Source: Ottelia alismoides (Eukaryota > Streptophyta > Magnoliopsida > Alismatales > Hydrocharitaceae). Taken from it: a stretch of 64,000 nt of DNA. The position numbers and the translations under genes were made by a program. Positions within the stretch are counted from its first letter, which is position 1. Every line of letters begins with the position of its first letter. This document shows, in pieces, positions 12,531 to 25,202 of the stretch. Under the pieces are notes generated by a model that ran no database searches, was not told the DNA's origin, and saw only the letters and a list, made by a program, of their open reading frames with translations. The DNA lies in assembly GCA_037367405.1 (NCBI GenBank), contig JAZKJV010010135.1, positions 1 through 64,000 of the forward strand, in the 5' to 3' direction.

Positions 12531-12552
12531 GGTTGGTCCACGTGGACCAACC
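12531..12552. promoter_or_regulatory. Perfect 22 bp palindrome with G-box core in LTR of A
   Basis: Arm GGTTGGTCCAC followed directly by its reverse complement; the centre is CACGTG, the plant G-box bound by bZIP and bHLH factors. A 20 bp version is present in the minus-strand LTR B near 18602-18621. Element F keeps only the left half (GATTGGTCCACG at about 39327). Confidence 0.7.
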
Positions 12553-12566
12553 ATGTGCGGTCGTTC

Positions 12567-12582
12567 GTTGACCTCGGTCAAC
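12567..12582. promoter_or_regulatory. Inverted TTGACC pair (W-box type) in LTR of A
   Basis: Reads GTTGACCTCGGTCAAC. TTGAC(C/T) is the W-box recognised by WRKY factors. The same inverted pair is found in LTR B (18570-18585), C (19610-19626) and both LTRs of F (39336-39351, 48863-48878), upstream of the probable leader intron each time. The sites are directly visible; WRKY binding is inference. Confidence 0.65.
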
Positions 12583-12993
12583 TCCCTGACCGAGGCCTGC
12601 CAAGTCTGACACCCATGATTTTTCCCCCGACTTCCAGAAATCATGGCGCTTTATCCTTCCATCTTCTGGCGTCGCTTCCTTCTTGGAACTTCTTCCTTAT
12701 TCATCACTGATTCACGTCGAGTGCCCATATCTCGCCATATCTCCATCATTCGCGCGTGGCCCTCGCTTGAAGGAGACCCAATCACCGTGCACATATTGGA
12801 CCTGCCACCTTCAAGCTCGAGTTGAAACCCCTTGCGCGACGCTTTCTCCCCACCTAACGTGCTCCAGAGATAGAGGGAGGTGACAACTCCCCATTCCAAG
12901 CTTCAGGAGGGTCGAGGAAGGGCCGAGGCGGCTCCACCATCTCCGTCGACCACCGGCGTTGAGGTTCTTCTCCTCTGGTCTCTGTCCATCGAG

Positions 12994-13212
12994 GTACCCC
13001 CTTTTCCTTAGTTTTTCTTGTATTTTCTTGTCCCTCGTAGTCGTAGGAGTAGTTTAGACCATTCGGATCCGATCATCGCTCCATTTCAACCTTCCACGAC
13101 TGCCTCGCCGGAGCGCACCTCCGGCTGATTCAGCTCCGCCTTCTACAGTCCACCTCTGCACCTCCGTGGGGTCCTGGCAGTTTGCCCTGGACCCTCTCAC
13201 CCGTTTTTGCAG
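12994..13212 (+). other. Probable leader intron in LTR of element A
   Basis: Donor CCATCGAG|GTACCC and acceptor CCGTTTTTGCAG|GT enclose 219 bases. LTRs B, C and F have a donor and acceptor at matching places, and all share a GGCAGTTTGCCC block or its remnant shortly before the acceptor. The T-rich tract before the acceptor is usual for plant introns. No transcript evidence is available. Confidence 0.5.
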
Positions 13213-15166
13213 GTCAATGCGCACGACTCGAGCCTGGAGCGCATTTGGGAGCGCTCGCCGGAGATACCTGGACCCATTTCCTCCGCCGCCCTCCTGGCGG
13301 TGCACTGAAGCTTCTCCGACGACGCTGAGCCCTCTAGCACCTAGCCCGATCTCCCAGGAGTACGCCCGACCATTTTGCACGCTTCCAGACCGCCGGAGGA
13401 CTGAGATCCAGCTCGGGGAAGTTCGCCTCGCCGGCGTTCTTCCCTGTTCTTCCTCCTCGCTTCTCCGTTATCCGATCGCACCGCCGCTCCAGGTCGTGTC
13501 CCAGCCGTTAGATCCTCGCGTTTCCCAGCCGTCAGATCATCTCCGAGGACCTAATCTAGGCCGACCATCATCGAACTGTCATCGGCCGTCCGCTGTTCGA
13601 CACGTGGATTAGTGAAGGACACCAGCCGTTGGATCACCTCGCCTGGGTATTTTGCACCTTTAACCCTGGCGAATTTTGTATTTAATATTTAGTATTAAAA
13701 CTTTCATTTGCAGTTTAAATGTTTTGTAATATTTGCATTTAGACTCCTAGACTTTTAATATATGCATTTAGGTCCAGTCCACGTCACCTCACGTGACTGA
13801 CGCACGTGGGGTGGTGGGCATTTTGCAAGGACCTCCCTGCGGGTTTTGTTATTTCATTTTAGTCTAGGAACTTTTTAATTAAGTTTAATATTTTTGGAAA
13901 AATTACAAGTACACCCCAGGGTTTTGATAATTACATATAGGTCCTCCCCAAGCGCGTACACACCACGTGCGTGTCAGGGAATATTGCAGGCGTGCCCCTG
14001 CGGGTTTTGGAATTTGTATTTGGTCTTGGAACTTTGTTTATTAGTTATATATTTTGTGGAAAATTACACTTTGGCCCTTGAGTTTCTGGATAATTACATT
14101 TATGCCCTTGCTTGTAGTGTATTTTCTATTTATTTCCTCTATTTATTTCATGCATCTATAAAATACCAAAAATTACTAAAAAAATAGCATAAGTTTATGT
14201 TGCATTGTAGTGTCACGCCATATTTTTAGTTTGCATTTTTATTGCATTTTCATATTTATAAAAATTCAAAAACATGCATTTTTGCTACTGTTTGCATTAG
14301 AAAATACCAAAAAAATATGAAAACCCCCTGAAAAATTCTAAAAGTTACTTTTTGTGTGTTTCTATATTTTTTAACTTCTATCCAAGAATCACTAAAAATT
14401 TCAAAAGAAAACCCCTAAAATAGCAAAACTCTTAAAAACTTCATAAAAATCCTAAAAATTCCAGAAAAATACTAAAAATATAATTTTGTTCTCTGAATTT
14501 CCTCTGATTTATCATTTTGTTTTAAAATTTATTTGAGGATTTGTTTGATATTTTTCATCCTCAATTTAGTTTCAGCCTTTTATTCTATTCACCGTTTTCA
14601 GTATTTCTAACTTTCAAAGTACCCCAAAAAAATTAGGATAAATATAGAAAAATAAAAAAAAACATTAAAAAATTATAAAAAGTCCAAAAAGATTTTATTT
14701 CCTGATTTTTGTTTATTTACCTATTTTTCTTTATATAGTATATCCCTTTTTCCTTCTTTATAAATATACTTATATAAAAAATATAAAATACAAAAAGAAA
14801 ATATAAAATCAAAAAATAAAAATCAAATATAAAATTACAAAAATCAAAAATTAAAATTAAAAATTAAAATTAAATTAAAAACCAACAAAAATAGGACACT
14901 TGTAGGTATTTGATCACTTTCACATTTTTGAGCACTATTGCCTTGTTCTATCCTACTTGCTCCCTGAGTTCGACACTCTACACATACTTGCACCTATACA
15001 CACTTGTTGTAGAGTTATAATAAATTTTAACTACACATATTGCTTCTCATTGTTTGATTGTTACTGTGGGTTAATTATTGTCTAAAGTCCGGATTTCGTG
15101 TGGTCGATTTAGCGACTAAGTTCCCGCCTTGTGTGGAACGTAAGACCATCGATTTTGGCCTCAACA

Positions 15167-18100
15167 ACGAGCCTAACGAGGAGCCAATTCCTTTAAGCAC
15201 CTAGGTGATCAAATTCAGAGGCAGAGAAGTGAAAAAGCAATGCAAGCGGCAAACGATGATGAATGCTAAAGCGTAAATGCCCACCTTGCCTCCCGCACTC
15301 TACATGCAGGGATGCCCAGCGGAATTGAAACCTAAACCATATGCAGATACAAGCTGATGAAATCGTCCTAAAATGAGAAACAACTATTAGCAGGAAGAAC
15401 AATGTTTCAAAATTTGACTAAGTCCAAACGAGACTATAGATGCATGCAAGTTTATTACGTGTTTAGCCTTAATATATCGTCAAGCGGTTCCTACAACTAA
15501 GGGCTCAATCACACAAAAGAAATAAAACAAAACCGCGAAATAAATAAAAAATGCGAAGAAAAACCAACAAAAACCACGGTGAGCCCCCAAGTGAACACTT
15601 GGAAATTGAGCCCGAGTGTTCAGAGTCCAGAGTATCTGCATTATTATAAATAATAAGGATCTCTCTCACTTTAATTACATAAACAAGTACAATAAAAATA
15701 AAGCTCGATCTTAAAAAAACCCTCTACGTCTCCTTCGGTGCTAGGCAAGCTGAAGCCGGCTTCACGAGGGTGCACAAGTGCCTGAAGTAGGGCGCCTCCC
15801 TCGATCCGCAGTACCTCGCATGAAATCAACAAGAGAGGAGGTTAGATAGCTCAAACAATTATATCAATAATAAAGAAAACAAATGAATGAAAAATATAGA
15901 CAAATATTACAATCAAGCAAAAAGATGATATAAGCGTTGTTGCTCCCCAACAACAATGCCATTTGATAATCGAGATTTGGTGAGGGTCTAAAGTAGTCCA
16001 CACAAGGCGGGACCACAGTGTCGCTGAGGCGACCGCTCATGAAACCTCGATTAATCAGCAATTAATCCACAACAATGATCAAAAAAATGAAAAGCGATGC
16101 AGAGTTAAAATTTATTATAGCTCTACAACAAAGATGTGTATAGGTGCAAGTATGTGTAGAATGTCGAACATAGGGAACACGCAGATAGATTGGGGTAATG
16201 AATGCTCAAAATGAATGTGATGTATTTGTCTATATATGTGCTATTTTTTGTGGGTTTTAAATTTTATTTTATTTTTGATTATATATATTTTTTTATATTT
16301 TGATTTCTTATTTTCTGATTTTGTATTATTTTTTATATTTATATTTTTTAAAATTTCTTTTAAGTTATAAAATAAGATATATACAATATAGGTATGAGAG
16401 AGATAATATATATAGAAATAGGAAAAATAATAAAATATACAAGAAATAGATATTTTGGGGTTTTATATAGTTTTTTACTATTTTTTTGATTTTTCTATAT
16501 TTTTTCTAATTTGTTGGTATTTTTAAATTAAACAATACGTAAAATAGGGAATAAAATAAATAGCTGGAATTAAAATGGAAATGAAAAATATCAAACAGGG
16601 TCAAAAATTCCCCAACGATATTTTAATATAAAGATAATAATACAAAGACAATTTAGAAATAGAAATTATATTTTTGTGATTTTTTTCTGGATATTATATA
16701 TTTTATAGAGATTTTTAGAGTTTTTGTATTTTTTGAGTTTTCTTTTATATTTTTTAGTAATTTTTGGTCTGAAGTCTAAAATACCAAAATTCACAGAATA
16801 TATTTTTTTGGAAATTTTTCAAAGGGGTTTTATAATTTTTTATGAATTTTATAATGCAAAAAAAGATGAAAGTACAAATTTTTGATTTTTTTTATAAATA
16901 TTGAAATGCTTCAAAAATGCTAAAATAAAAATATGGCATGAATGTGCAAGGAAACAAGAACTTAAGTCTATTTTTGGGGATTTTTTTTCGAATTTTATAG
17001 ATGCATGAAATAAATACTTGAGGCAAAGAGAAACTACAATACCACTAAGGGTATTTTTGTAAATAACGAAAACTGCAGGGGCCTGAGTGCAAATTCACCA
17101 ATAATTATAACTAAACAAAAATATTTATGGATCAATAATAAATAAGCAAAATCTCAGGGCCTTCCCTGCAAAACTACCAAAGCTCACGTGCCAATCACAT
17201 GAACCTGGCAAGGACCACGACGTAATTTTACAAAAACTTGGGGCTGGTTTGCAAATTTTAAAGAAATTATAACACAGTACAAAAAGTTTAGTACCTAATG
17301 GAGATAATCATATCCACATGGGTCCCCTTGCAAAATGGCCACTCCCCTCACGTGCATAGGCACGTGAGGTGACGTGGCCAGGGTTCTATGTGCAATAATC
17401 CAAAGTTCAGGGGCTTTAACGTAAAGTTTACAAAAACAATTAAACGACAGATGAAAGATTTAGTTTTAAATCTTAAATACAAAATTTGCGGGGGTGAAAC
17501 TACAAAATACCCACGCACAAGCATCCAACGGCTGTGGTGCTTTCACTTAACATGTGTCTCCACAAGGACGACCGATGACGCTTCGGAATCAACGGTTGTG
17601 ATCAGATGATCCATGAAGATCTGACGACTGGCGGAGGGCACGATCCAACGGCTACTGGAGACCTGGAGTGGTGTTCCTAATCCGACGGCGGAGAGATGGC
17701 GACAAAGAACATGGAAGAAGCCCGCCTGAGCGAGCTTCTTCCGGCTGGCTCTCTCCTCTCCGACGTTCCTTGATGCTCCAAAAGGGCCATTTGTTCTCCT
17801 GTAGGGTTCCTCGAGGTGCGGGGGGTGTTAAAATGCTCCGGTGAAGCCCGGAGTGGTCACACGAGGTCGACGGAGCTGTGAAGGCCCAAGAACCTTAGCA
17901 AGACCTCAAAATCACCTCGGATGCGCGTGACGGCTCCTGGACCTGCAAAACAAAGTGAGAGGGTAGAGGGAAAGATGCCCCGACCCCACAGCGGGGCGGA
18001 ATGGGCTGGAAATGTGAAAAAGAAGCTTGCCGGAGCAAGCTCCAGCGAGGTGGTGGCGAAGGTGCGCGGTTGAATATAAGGCAAAATGGAAGGGGGTAAT

Positions 18101-19503
18101 CGGTTCCTAAGACTAAGGTGAATATAAAAAACACAAGAAAAAGATAGGAAAACGGACCTCGATGGTCAAAACACCAGAGATGGGACCTCGATGGCGAGCT
18201 CGTCGTAGGTGGGGTGGAGACCGTCGTTCACCAAGCCAAACTCCTCTGCGAAGGGGCCGGAGAGGAGCTGTCACTATCCTCGATCCAGGGCACCAAAAGG
18301 GAGAAGCTAGGCGTAGGCAAAAAGAGTTCAAAGAATCAAGGGAAAGTCGGAGGGTTTTTGAACAAGCGAGCGACGGGGCGAGAAGATTGAGGTGTATAGC
18401 TCGATGCAGCGTCCCAACGCCAGATGTGATCCTTGGGCATGAATCACCATACATCGAGGGAGAAAAGTCAAGAAGGAGTAGACACGAGATAATGGAAGGA
18501 ACGTCCTTGAAAAATGGTCGAAAAAGGACAAAACAACAGTTCTCACAAGGGCTAGACCTCGATCAAAGAGTTGACCGAGGTCAACCAAGGGACGAATCTT
18601 GTTGGTCCACGTGGACCAACCAGAAAAAACCTGGGCAAAAAGATTTGTAAATTAGATAAAAAATAATAAACATTTTTATTAATTTTAGGTTATTAAATAT
18701 AAAATATTTATTTTTTCTGAATTATTTTATTATGATTTTTATTTATTTTTTGAGGTAATTAATTACAAGTTAGCTTTTAAGGGTTATATAGGTATATTTA
18801 TCTATATATTTTAATGTTTTATTTTTATTTTGTATTTTTAAGTTTATTAATTAGGTTTACTATTTATAACATAATTTTATATACTTAAATATATTTTTAT
18901 TTTATTTTTTGATGTATTTTATACAATTAAATAAATAGATGTATAATCTATATAGGTATACATATTGGTATTTTACCTATGTATTTTCTTTACGTATTTT
19001 ATTTGTGTTTTCGTTAGTGTTTTATTCTAGTTTTAATATGCACATATATTATAAATAATATTTAAAAAATTATAAAAATATGAAATTATAAAAATAATGA
19101 ATAATAAATAAAATGAATATTTTAATCAGCATAAGTATACAATAGGGGTCCAAAACCTAACTTTCAAAACGTAACTCCAAAAAAAAATGAAACCTCCTTC
19201 ATTAAATAGCTTATTAAAAGTTATATACAATTGAATGTGACTTTGATATATTACGGGTTTTTATCCGAGAGATACAGGTCTAGGAAGTTGAGATTTTGGA
19301 ATTTTATTCAAATCACAACTTTTTATCTGTATATCATTTTTGTATGAAATTAATTTTGTATTTTTCTATATTTAATTATCTACAACTTTCATGTTCAAAG
19401 CTTCTTTATTTGAACTATAAATGGTGGAACTAAAAATAGATCCCAAAAATGAATAGAATAAAAGGGGAATTTATTTGGTTTTTGGCTCTTATCTCCCCCT
19501 ACT
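15167..19503 (-). mobile_element. Element B: minus-strand relative, leader + primer site + LTR
   Basis: On the minus strand the order is LTR (about 19503 down to 15964), primer-binding site (15961-15944), then leader (15943-15167), cut by the end of element A's LTR. The LTR end reads ...CGATTATCA and is followed by TGGCATTGTTGTTGGGGA. The leader includes the shared GCATGTAGAGTG block. The LTR includes the reverse complement of the palindrome, the TTGACC pair (18570-18585) and the probable intron (17943-18157, acceptor TTTTGCAG|GT on the minus strand). Element A appears to have inserted into this element. Confidence 0.75.
15944..15961 (-). other. Decayed tRNA-Asp primer-binding site of element B
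   Basis: On the minus strand this is TGGCATTGTTGTTGGGGA. Compared with the intact site of element F (TGGCGCCGTTGCCGGGGA), all five differences are C-to-T or G-to-A transitions, the pattern expected from deamination of methylated cytosine. Confidence 0.75.
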
Positions 19504-19517
19504 TCAAATATGACTTT

Positions 19518-22234
19518 CCAAGACTAGGCATCTAGATGAATAGGTCGACAAGAAATAAATTAGGGGGAGATAAGGGCCAGAAACCAATAAAAACCAAGAG
19601 GCGGCAGAAGTTGACCTTTGGTCAACTCTCTGCCCAACGTCTGGGCTGTGTCAGAAGTGGTTTTTGACCCATTTTCATGGTTTTTTCAAGGCGAATCCTT
19701 GCACGATCTCATGATACACCCTTCATGACTTTTCATCATCGCTCATCGAGGATTCACACCCTAGGTTCATATTGGGCGTTGGGATGCTGCATCGATCTCC
19801 ACGCCTCGTTCTTTGAGCTGTCAGAGCCATCTATTCAAAAGACCCCCAACCTTTCCTTAGATTTTGGAACCCTTTCTTGGCCGAGCTTAGACCTCCGAGA
19901 GTGCTCTGGATCGACTCCCGTGATAGGGGAGCCTCCAGCACTCTCGTCTGAGGTATGACGAGGTCAGGAGAGCTAGTTCCACCCCCATCTCTGGCGCGCC
20001 GTCGTGAGGTACCCATCTCGCCATTTCGTGGCTTGATGTTTGCATTTTATTCATTTTCCTTGCATTTTTAGATTCGCTTTAGCTTTAGGAACCTAGATCT
20101 ACCCTCCCTTTCGATAGAAACCCAGCTTAACCAACCCAGCCACCTCTCACCAGAGCTTGCTCCGGTGAGCTTCCATTCCAATGCCTTCCGCCTTCTTTCG
20201 CCATCTCGAGGTGTGCGGCAGTTTGCCCGTGCTCCTCTTCACTCTTTTTGCAGGTTGCAGGAGTCAAAGGACCCCTTTGGAGGGTCGATTTTGGAAACGC
20301 AAGGTTCCTGGAACCCAACTCCTTCTTCGACTCCGCAGCGGAGCACCGGAGCTCGTCGAGCCATTTTGGCTCCATTGGCGGACCGAGGACACTTCCAGGC
20401 ATCTTTGGAGGACTTCTGCGGTGAGGACAGTGGTTGTAGCAGCGCCATACAACCGATCAAAGTTCGATTGGGGCCGTGTTCTTCCCTATTCATCCAGGGG
20501 ACTCCACGGCCGTCCGATCGGGCTTGGATCTCAGACTTTCCAGCTGTTGTCCGATCTGGTCCGTGCCAGCCGTCAGATCGTCAAAGGATCATCTAATCCA
20601 GGTTGTCAGTAGTGAAGGGGTATCTCCGCTCCTCGCTCCGACATGTATATAAGCGAAGGGCGCGCACCGTCGGATCAGCTAGGCTTTGGGTATTTTGCAT
20701 TAATTACCCTAGCCTATTTTGTATTTATTAACTAGTATATTAAATCTTTCATCTGCATTTATAATTTTTGTAATATTTACAAAAAGACCACTCAACTTTG
20801 TATATTTGCAGAAAGGTCCTTATCCGCGTAAACTCACGTGACTCGTGCACATGAGGTGCGTGGACATTTTGCACCGGAACCCTTGGATATTTTTATATTT
20901 ATCTTTAGTCCAGGAATTTTTATTTCAGTTATAAAATTTTGGTAAAATTGCATTTTGACCCCCAGGGTTTTTGGTAATTACCAGTAGGTCCCCACTAGGC
21001 ACGTGCGAGTCACATGCGGGCCTGGCAATTTTGCAGCGATAACCTTGCGTTTTGGGATATTGGTGATTGGTCCATGAATATTTTTATTTAGTTATAAATT
21101 TTCTGGGAAATTTGTACGCAGGCCCCTAGATTTATGGATAATTACAAATATACCCCTGCTGGTAATGAATTTTCTCTTTGTTGTCTCTAATTATTTCATG
21201 CATCTATAAAATCCCAAAAATTCCCAAAAAATAGCATAACTTTATGTTTTGTTGATCTTTCATGCCATATTTTTATTTTACCTTTTTATTGCATTTTAAT
21301 ATTTATAAAAAATCAAAAACATGCATTTGTTTACTATCTGTATTAGAAAATACATAAAATTTATCAAAACCCTTTGAAAAATTCCCCCAAAAATATATTT
21401 TGCCTATTTACGTGTGTTTTAACTTCAGTCCAAAAATCATAAAAAAATACAAAAGAAAACTCCTAAAAATAGCAAAACCCTTAAAATCTTCATAAAAATC
21501 TTAAAAATTCCACAAAAATCCTAAAAATATAATTTCTCTCTGAATTTTCTTTGTTTCGTCATCTTTATTTTAAAATTAATTTGGACAATTTTGGCTTCTG
21601 TTTGATATTTTATTCCTCCATTTCAGTTTCAGCATTTTATTTTGCTCACTATTTTCAATATTTTTGCCTTAAAAATACTAAAAAAATTAGGAAAAATTTA
21701 AAAAAATCACAAAAACATCAGAAAAATATAAAAAGCTCAAAAGTATCTTATTTCCTGATTTTTGCTTATTTTTACCTATTTTTCTATATATATTATATCT
21801 CTCTTTTCTTTATTGTGTATTTACTCTATTATTTAAAAGAAAATATAAAAATATAAAATACAAAAAGAAAATACAAAATCAGAAAATTAAAAATCAAAAT
21901 ATAAAATTATAAAACTAAAAATTAAATAAAAAATTAAAAATTAAAAACCCACAAAAATAGCACTTGTAGGTAAATACATCATATTCACATTTTGTGCATT
22001 GTCATCCGATCTATCCTGTTGTTCCCTGTGTTCGACACTCTACTTGCTTGCACACTATACACCTTCATTGTAGAGTTATAATAAATTTTAACTCCACACA
22101 TTTACTTCCATTGCTTGATTTATCTGTTGCGTGTTAATTGTTGACTGAATTCCAGATTTCGTGTGGTCGCCACAACGACTTTGTCTTCGCCTTGAGTGAG
22201 ACATGTTTTGATCGCTCGATTTTTGGCTTCATCA
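19518..22234 (+). mobile_element. LTR fragment C, plus strand
   Basis: Starts inside the U3-like region (GACTAGGCATCTAGATGAAT, compare 11588-11607) and ends CTTCATCA at 22234. It lacks the first 200 or so bases and the AT-rich filler found in A. It retains the TTGACC pair (19610-19626), donor GTGAG|GTACCC (GT at 20009) and acceptor TTTTTGCAG (to 20253), then the AT-rich 3' half. No primer site follows. It sits head to head with LTR B, separated by only about 15 bases. Confidence 0.75.
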
Positions 22235-22297
22235 GAGTCCCCATAAACATTGTACACTTTCAACAACTTTCTCATGCCATCAAGGCTGTCATCCTAT

Positions 22298-23779
22298 CTG
22301 ATTTGGAGATACTAACGATTTCCTAGAGGATCTTGTCAATCCACAAGGCGGATCAACAGTCGTCGAAGCGACCACTCAAGAAAACCGTTAAATTCAACAA
22401 TTAACCCGTAATAATAGTCAAATAATGAAAAAATGTGTGGATTTAAAATTAATTATGACTCTACAACAAAGATGTGTAGAGGTGCAAGTATGTGTAGAGG
22501 TCGAACACATGGAGCACGAATGATAGATCGGGCAAATGAATGCACAGAAGTGATTGTGTGTTTCTTTGTCTATTTTTGATGTATTTTTTACATTTTCTAC
22601 TTTTTATTTTATTATACTATTATATTTTGTTTTCAGCTTTCAATTTTCAATTTTTTTATATTTTCAGATTTTTTGTTTTCTTTTTCTTTTAAATATATAA
22701 TATAGGACATATAAGACTATATATACAATAACAGATAATGTAGATGTAAATATAACTAAAAATTATAGAATTAAATATTTTTGGATTTTTAATAATTTTT
22801 TACGGTTCTTGTGATTTTTTAGTGAATTTTGCTAATTTTCACATATTTTTAAATTCAAAAATATCTCAAATTAGGGAATTAATAAATAACCGAAATTGAA
22901 ATGAAGAGGAAAATAACTAAATAGGTTCAAAATTCTTCAAATCAATTTTATAGACGGGTAATAATATAAATAAAATTATAAAATAGAAAACACTATTTTT
23001 GAGATTTTTAAGAATTTTTACTTTTTTTATACTGGATTTTGGAGCTTTTTGATTTTTATGGATTTCCTTTTTCTAATTTTAGGGTTTTTAGTTTCTGAAG
23101 TTAGAAAATAATTAAATAAATACAATAAATACTTTTTTGTATTTTTTCAAAAATGTTTTGTATTTTTGGTATTTTCTAAGTCAAATAGGGGCTTTATGTG
23201 CTCTGTTTATTTTTAATAAATACTAAAAATATCCAAAATTATAAAATAAAAATATGGCATGAAGTGTTTGCAATCAGAAACATACATGTATTATTTTATA
23301 AATTTTAGAGCACGATAGGTATATTAAATAAATAAAGAAAACAAAGAGAAACTATAACCTAGTAAGGGCATAAACGTAATTAAAATAACACTCAGGGGCC
23401 TTGCTACAATTTTCTCAAAAATATATAACTGAAATAAATAGTTCATGGAGCAAATACAAAATGCATAGCCTGCGAGGGCCTTAATGCAAAAATGCCATGC
23501 TCACGTGTATAGACACGCGAGCCTGGCTGGCAAGGGATCTAAATGATATTACAAGAAAGAAGCGGGGTGGTTCTGTAATTATTACAAAGATATATAAATG
23601 GCAGAGGAATGATTCTAGAGTAAATATTAAATATGAAAAAATAGATGAGTGAAGTTGTAAAATACACATCCTAAGCACAGGAACGAACGACGTTGTTCAA
23701 GTCAATTATACATGTGTTCGCCTCCCCATACGTGATGCCTCTTTGCGTCGGATGGGCCAGATTAAATCCCCAAGATAGT
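22298..23779 (-). mobile_element. LTR fragment D, minus strand
   Basis: The reverse complement aligns with the 3' half of LTRs A-C: the conserved block around ACTCTACAACAAAGATGTGT at about 22450, AT-rich sequence, then the start of the GC-rich core with CACGTG near 23500. The left edge is probably near 22298 (CTGATTTGG); the GC core is cut at about 23779, where gag of element E begins. The 60 bases between C and D (22235-22297) are unassigned. Confidence 0.6.
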
Positions 23780-25202
23780 GAGTCATTGGTGTACTACACA
23801 CCATTTTCCTCCCACATCTGGGAAGGCTCCTCAATGATGGTCTCAACAGAAGGTGGCAGCTCCTGACAAGAATGGGCAAGGGGCTGGTCCTCTATCCATG
23901 GTTGTGGTGGCCCTGACATCTGCTGCTCCTGAATATGGTGAACTCGGTACACATGAGCAGCAGATGCAGTCATGGCAGGTATCCTCATCTTGGATGCCTT
24001 CTCAGAAAGCTCTACCATCTGTTTAGGTAGTTTGGATAAGTTGTTATCCAACTCATCCATCCGCCTATCGATCCTCTCAACCACTGTGAGTTTATCTGCT
24101 ATGATGCCCATGCGAAAAGGATCCATTGAATACTTCTCTCCCTCGTTTCATAAGAATGGTATGGAGGTCTCTAACTTAGCTCTACTCGCGGTTTGTTCTC
24201 TGCTCGTCTCAACCATACGCTCGAATCCTTCCAGATGGTGCCCGCACCTCGTGAAGTATAGATGCCTCCACAAGCAGCACTAACCAAACCCTGCACCTCA
24301 GGGTGTAGCCTGTAGTAAACTGATTGAACCAGGATGGTAGGATCTAAGCCATGGCAAGGACACTTCTGTAAGAGATCTTTTAACCTCTCCCATGTATCAT
24401 AGAAGGCTTCGTTGGGAAGTTGGGAGAAATTCGTGATGCGGGAGCACATCAAATTAGTTCTACTCAAAGGGTAGAACTTCCTCAAAAGAGGTCCTTAAAC
24501 TGCACAAAGGTCATTGGGAAGTTTGAGCCTAATGTAGTCATGGCTAACCTTAGGATGCCTAAGGATAGTACAGACCAACTCAAAGTCCCTAAGGAATGCA
24601 TATGGATCCTCGTGTTCATTCCCATGAAAATGAGGCAATAAACTCCGAAACTGTGGTTTCAACTCGTATTCTACTTCATGCCCGGCTGGACTCAATCAAT
24701 TGGTCATTTGGTATTTCCTAGGATTGTATGCCGCATCCATAAGTGCATCTCTACCCAGATTCAACTGGCCAATCCGCACTCTCATAAGTGCTTGGTTCTA
24801 CTCAAATTCTGCTAGCCTTTCCAGTACTGCATGCACTGGGTCCTCTCGCTCTTCCTCCTCTCCATTCTATCTTTTAGGAGGCATCATCGAAAATTCTTCT
24901 AAACCTTAATCAATAAAAGGATTGGAGTGATATCCTAACGAAGAAATGGAAATCAAATTGATCTCACTAAGGCAATGGTGTTCCTCGATAAGAAGAGAAG
25001 AAAGAAAGGGATTGGTTGGGATGTAACCACTCCCTAAGGAGAAATCATGATACACCAGATCAAAACAAGGGTTATCTTGAATCCGGGTAGGTCCAATGGA
25101 AAGAGGTGGTCGAACATGTGAAGATGTGATATTTTTACGGTTCAATGAGAGATTAGCAAAGTCCAAAGAAAAATTCGGCCAATTATCCATCTTTGAAGTC
25201 AA
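23780..25202 (-). pseudogene. gag: Element E gag, broken, minus strand
   Basis: Read on the minus strand from 25202: an N-terminal segment of 98 codons, a stop, a short segment beginning MMPPKR, then the Gag domain LLPHFHGNEHEDPYAFLRDF, KLPNDL, FSQLPNEAFYDTWERLKDLL, QKCPCHGLDP and VQGLVSAACGGIY. A C-terminal part follows with IADKLTVVERIDRRMDELDN, probably a coiled coil, and a Q/P-rich tail. There are several stops and at least one deletion: the segment between KLPNDLCAV and LLRKFYPLSR is shorter than in element A. It belongs to the Athila gag family but is a different lineage from A and F. Confidence 0.82.

Larger units (their letters stand above)
1..15166 (+). mobile_element. Element A: decayed Athila-like Ty3/gypsy retrotransposon, 5' LTR outside the window
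   Basis: Order seen: leader (1-743), gag, acidic linker, aspartic protease, RT-RNase H, integrase, stem-loop array, long non-coding 3' region, polypurine tract, 3' LTR. RT and protease motifs (FMDD, DIGSS, ILGR-FLAT) and protein order fit the Athila branch of the OTA group. The leader aligns by eye with that of element F, for example the GCATGTAGAGTG block, a GGGGAGAGTAACCCCCTCC block and a TTAGGATAGAGCC-type block. All enzymatic ORFs carry stops or frameshifts, so this copy cannot be autonomous. A separate inverted-repeat element has inserted at 8225-9578. No env-like ORF is visible between integrase and LTR, where Athila elements often carry one. Confidence 0.88.
11373..15166 (+). mobile_element. 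3' LTR of element A
   Basis: Begins TGATGAATAC right after the polypurine tract and ends TCAACA at about 15166, where leader-like sequence of a minus-strand relative takes over. About 3.8 kb, close to the 3.67 kb LTR of F. Layout: AT-rich start with the block AGGGGGAGATAAGGGCC, AT-rich filler, GC-rich core 12530-13650, then an AT-rich 3' part ending in a conserved TGTAGAGTTATAATAAATTT stretch. Within the core lie a palindrome, an inverted TTGACC pair and a probable intron. The exact right end is uncertain by a few bases. Confidence 0.8.
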
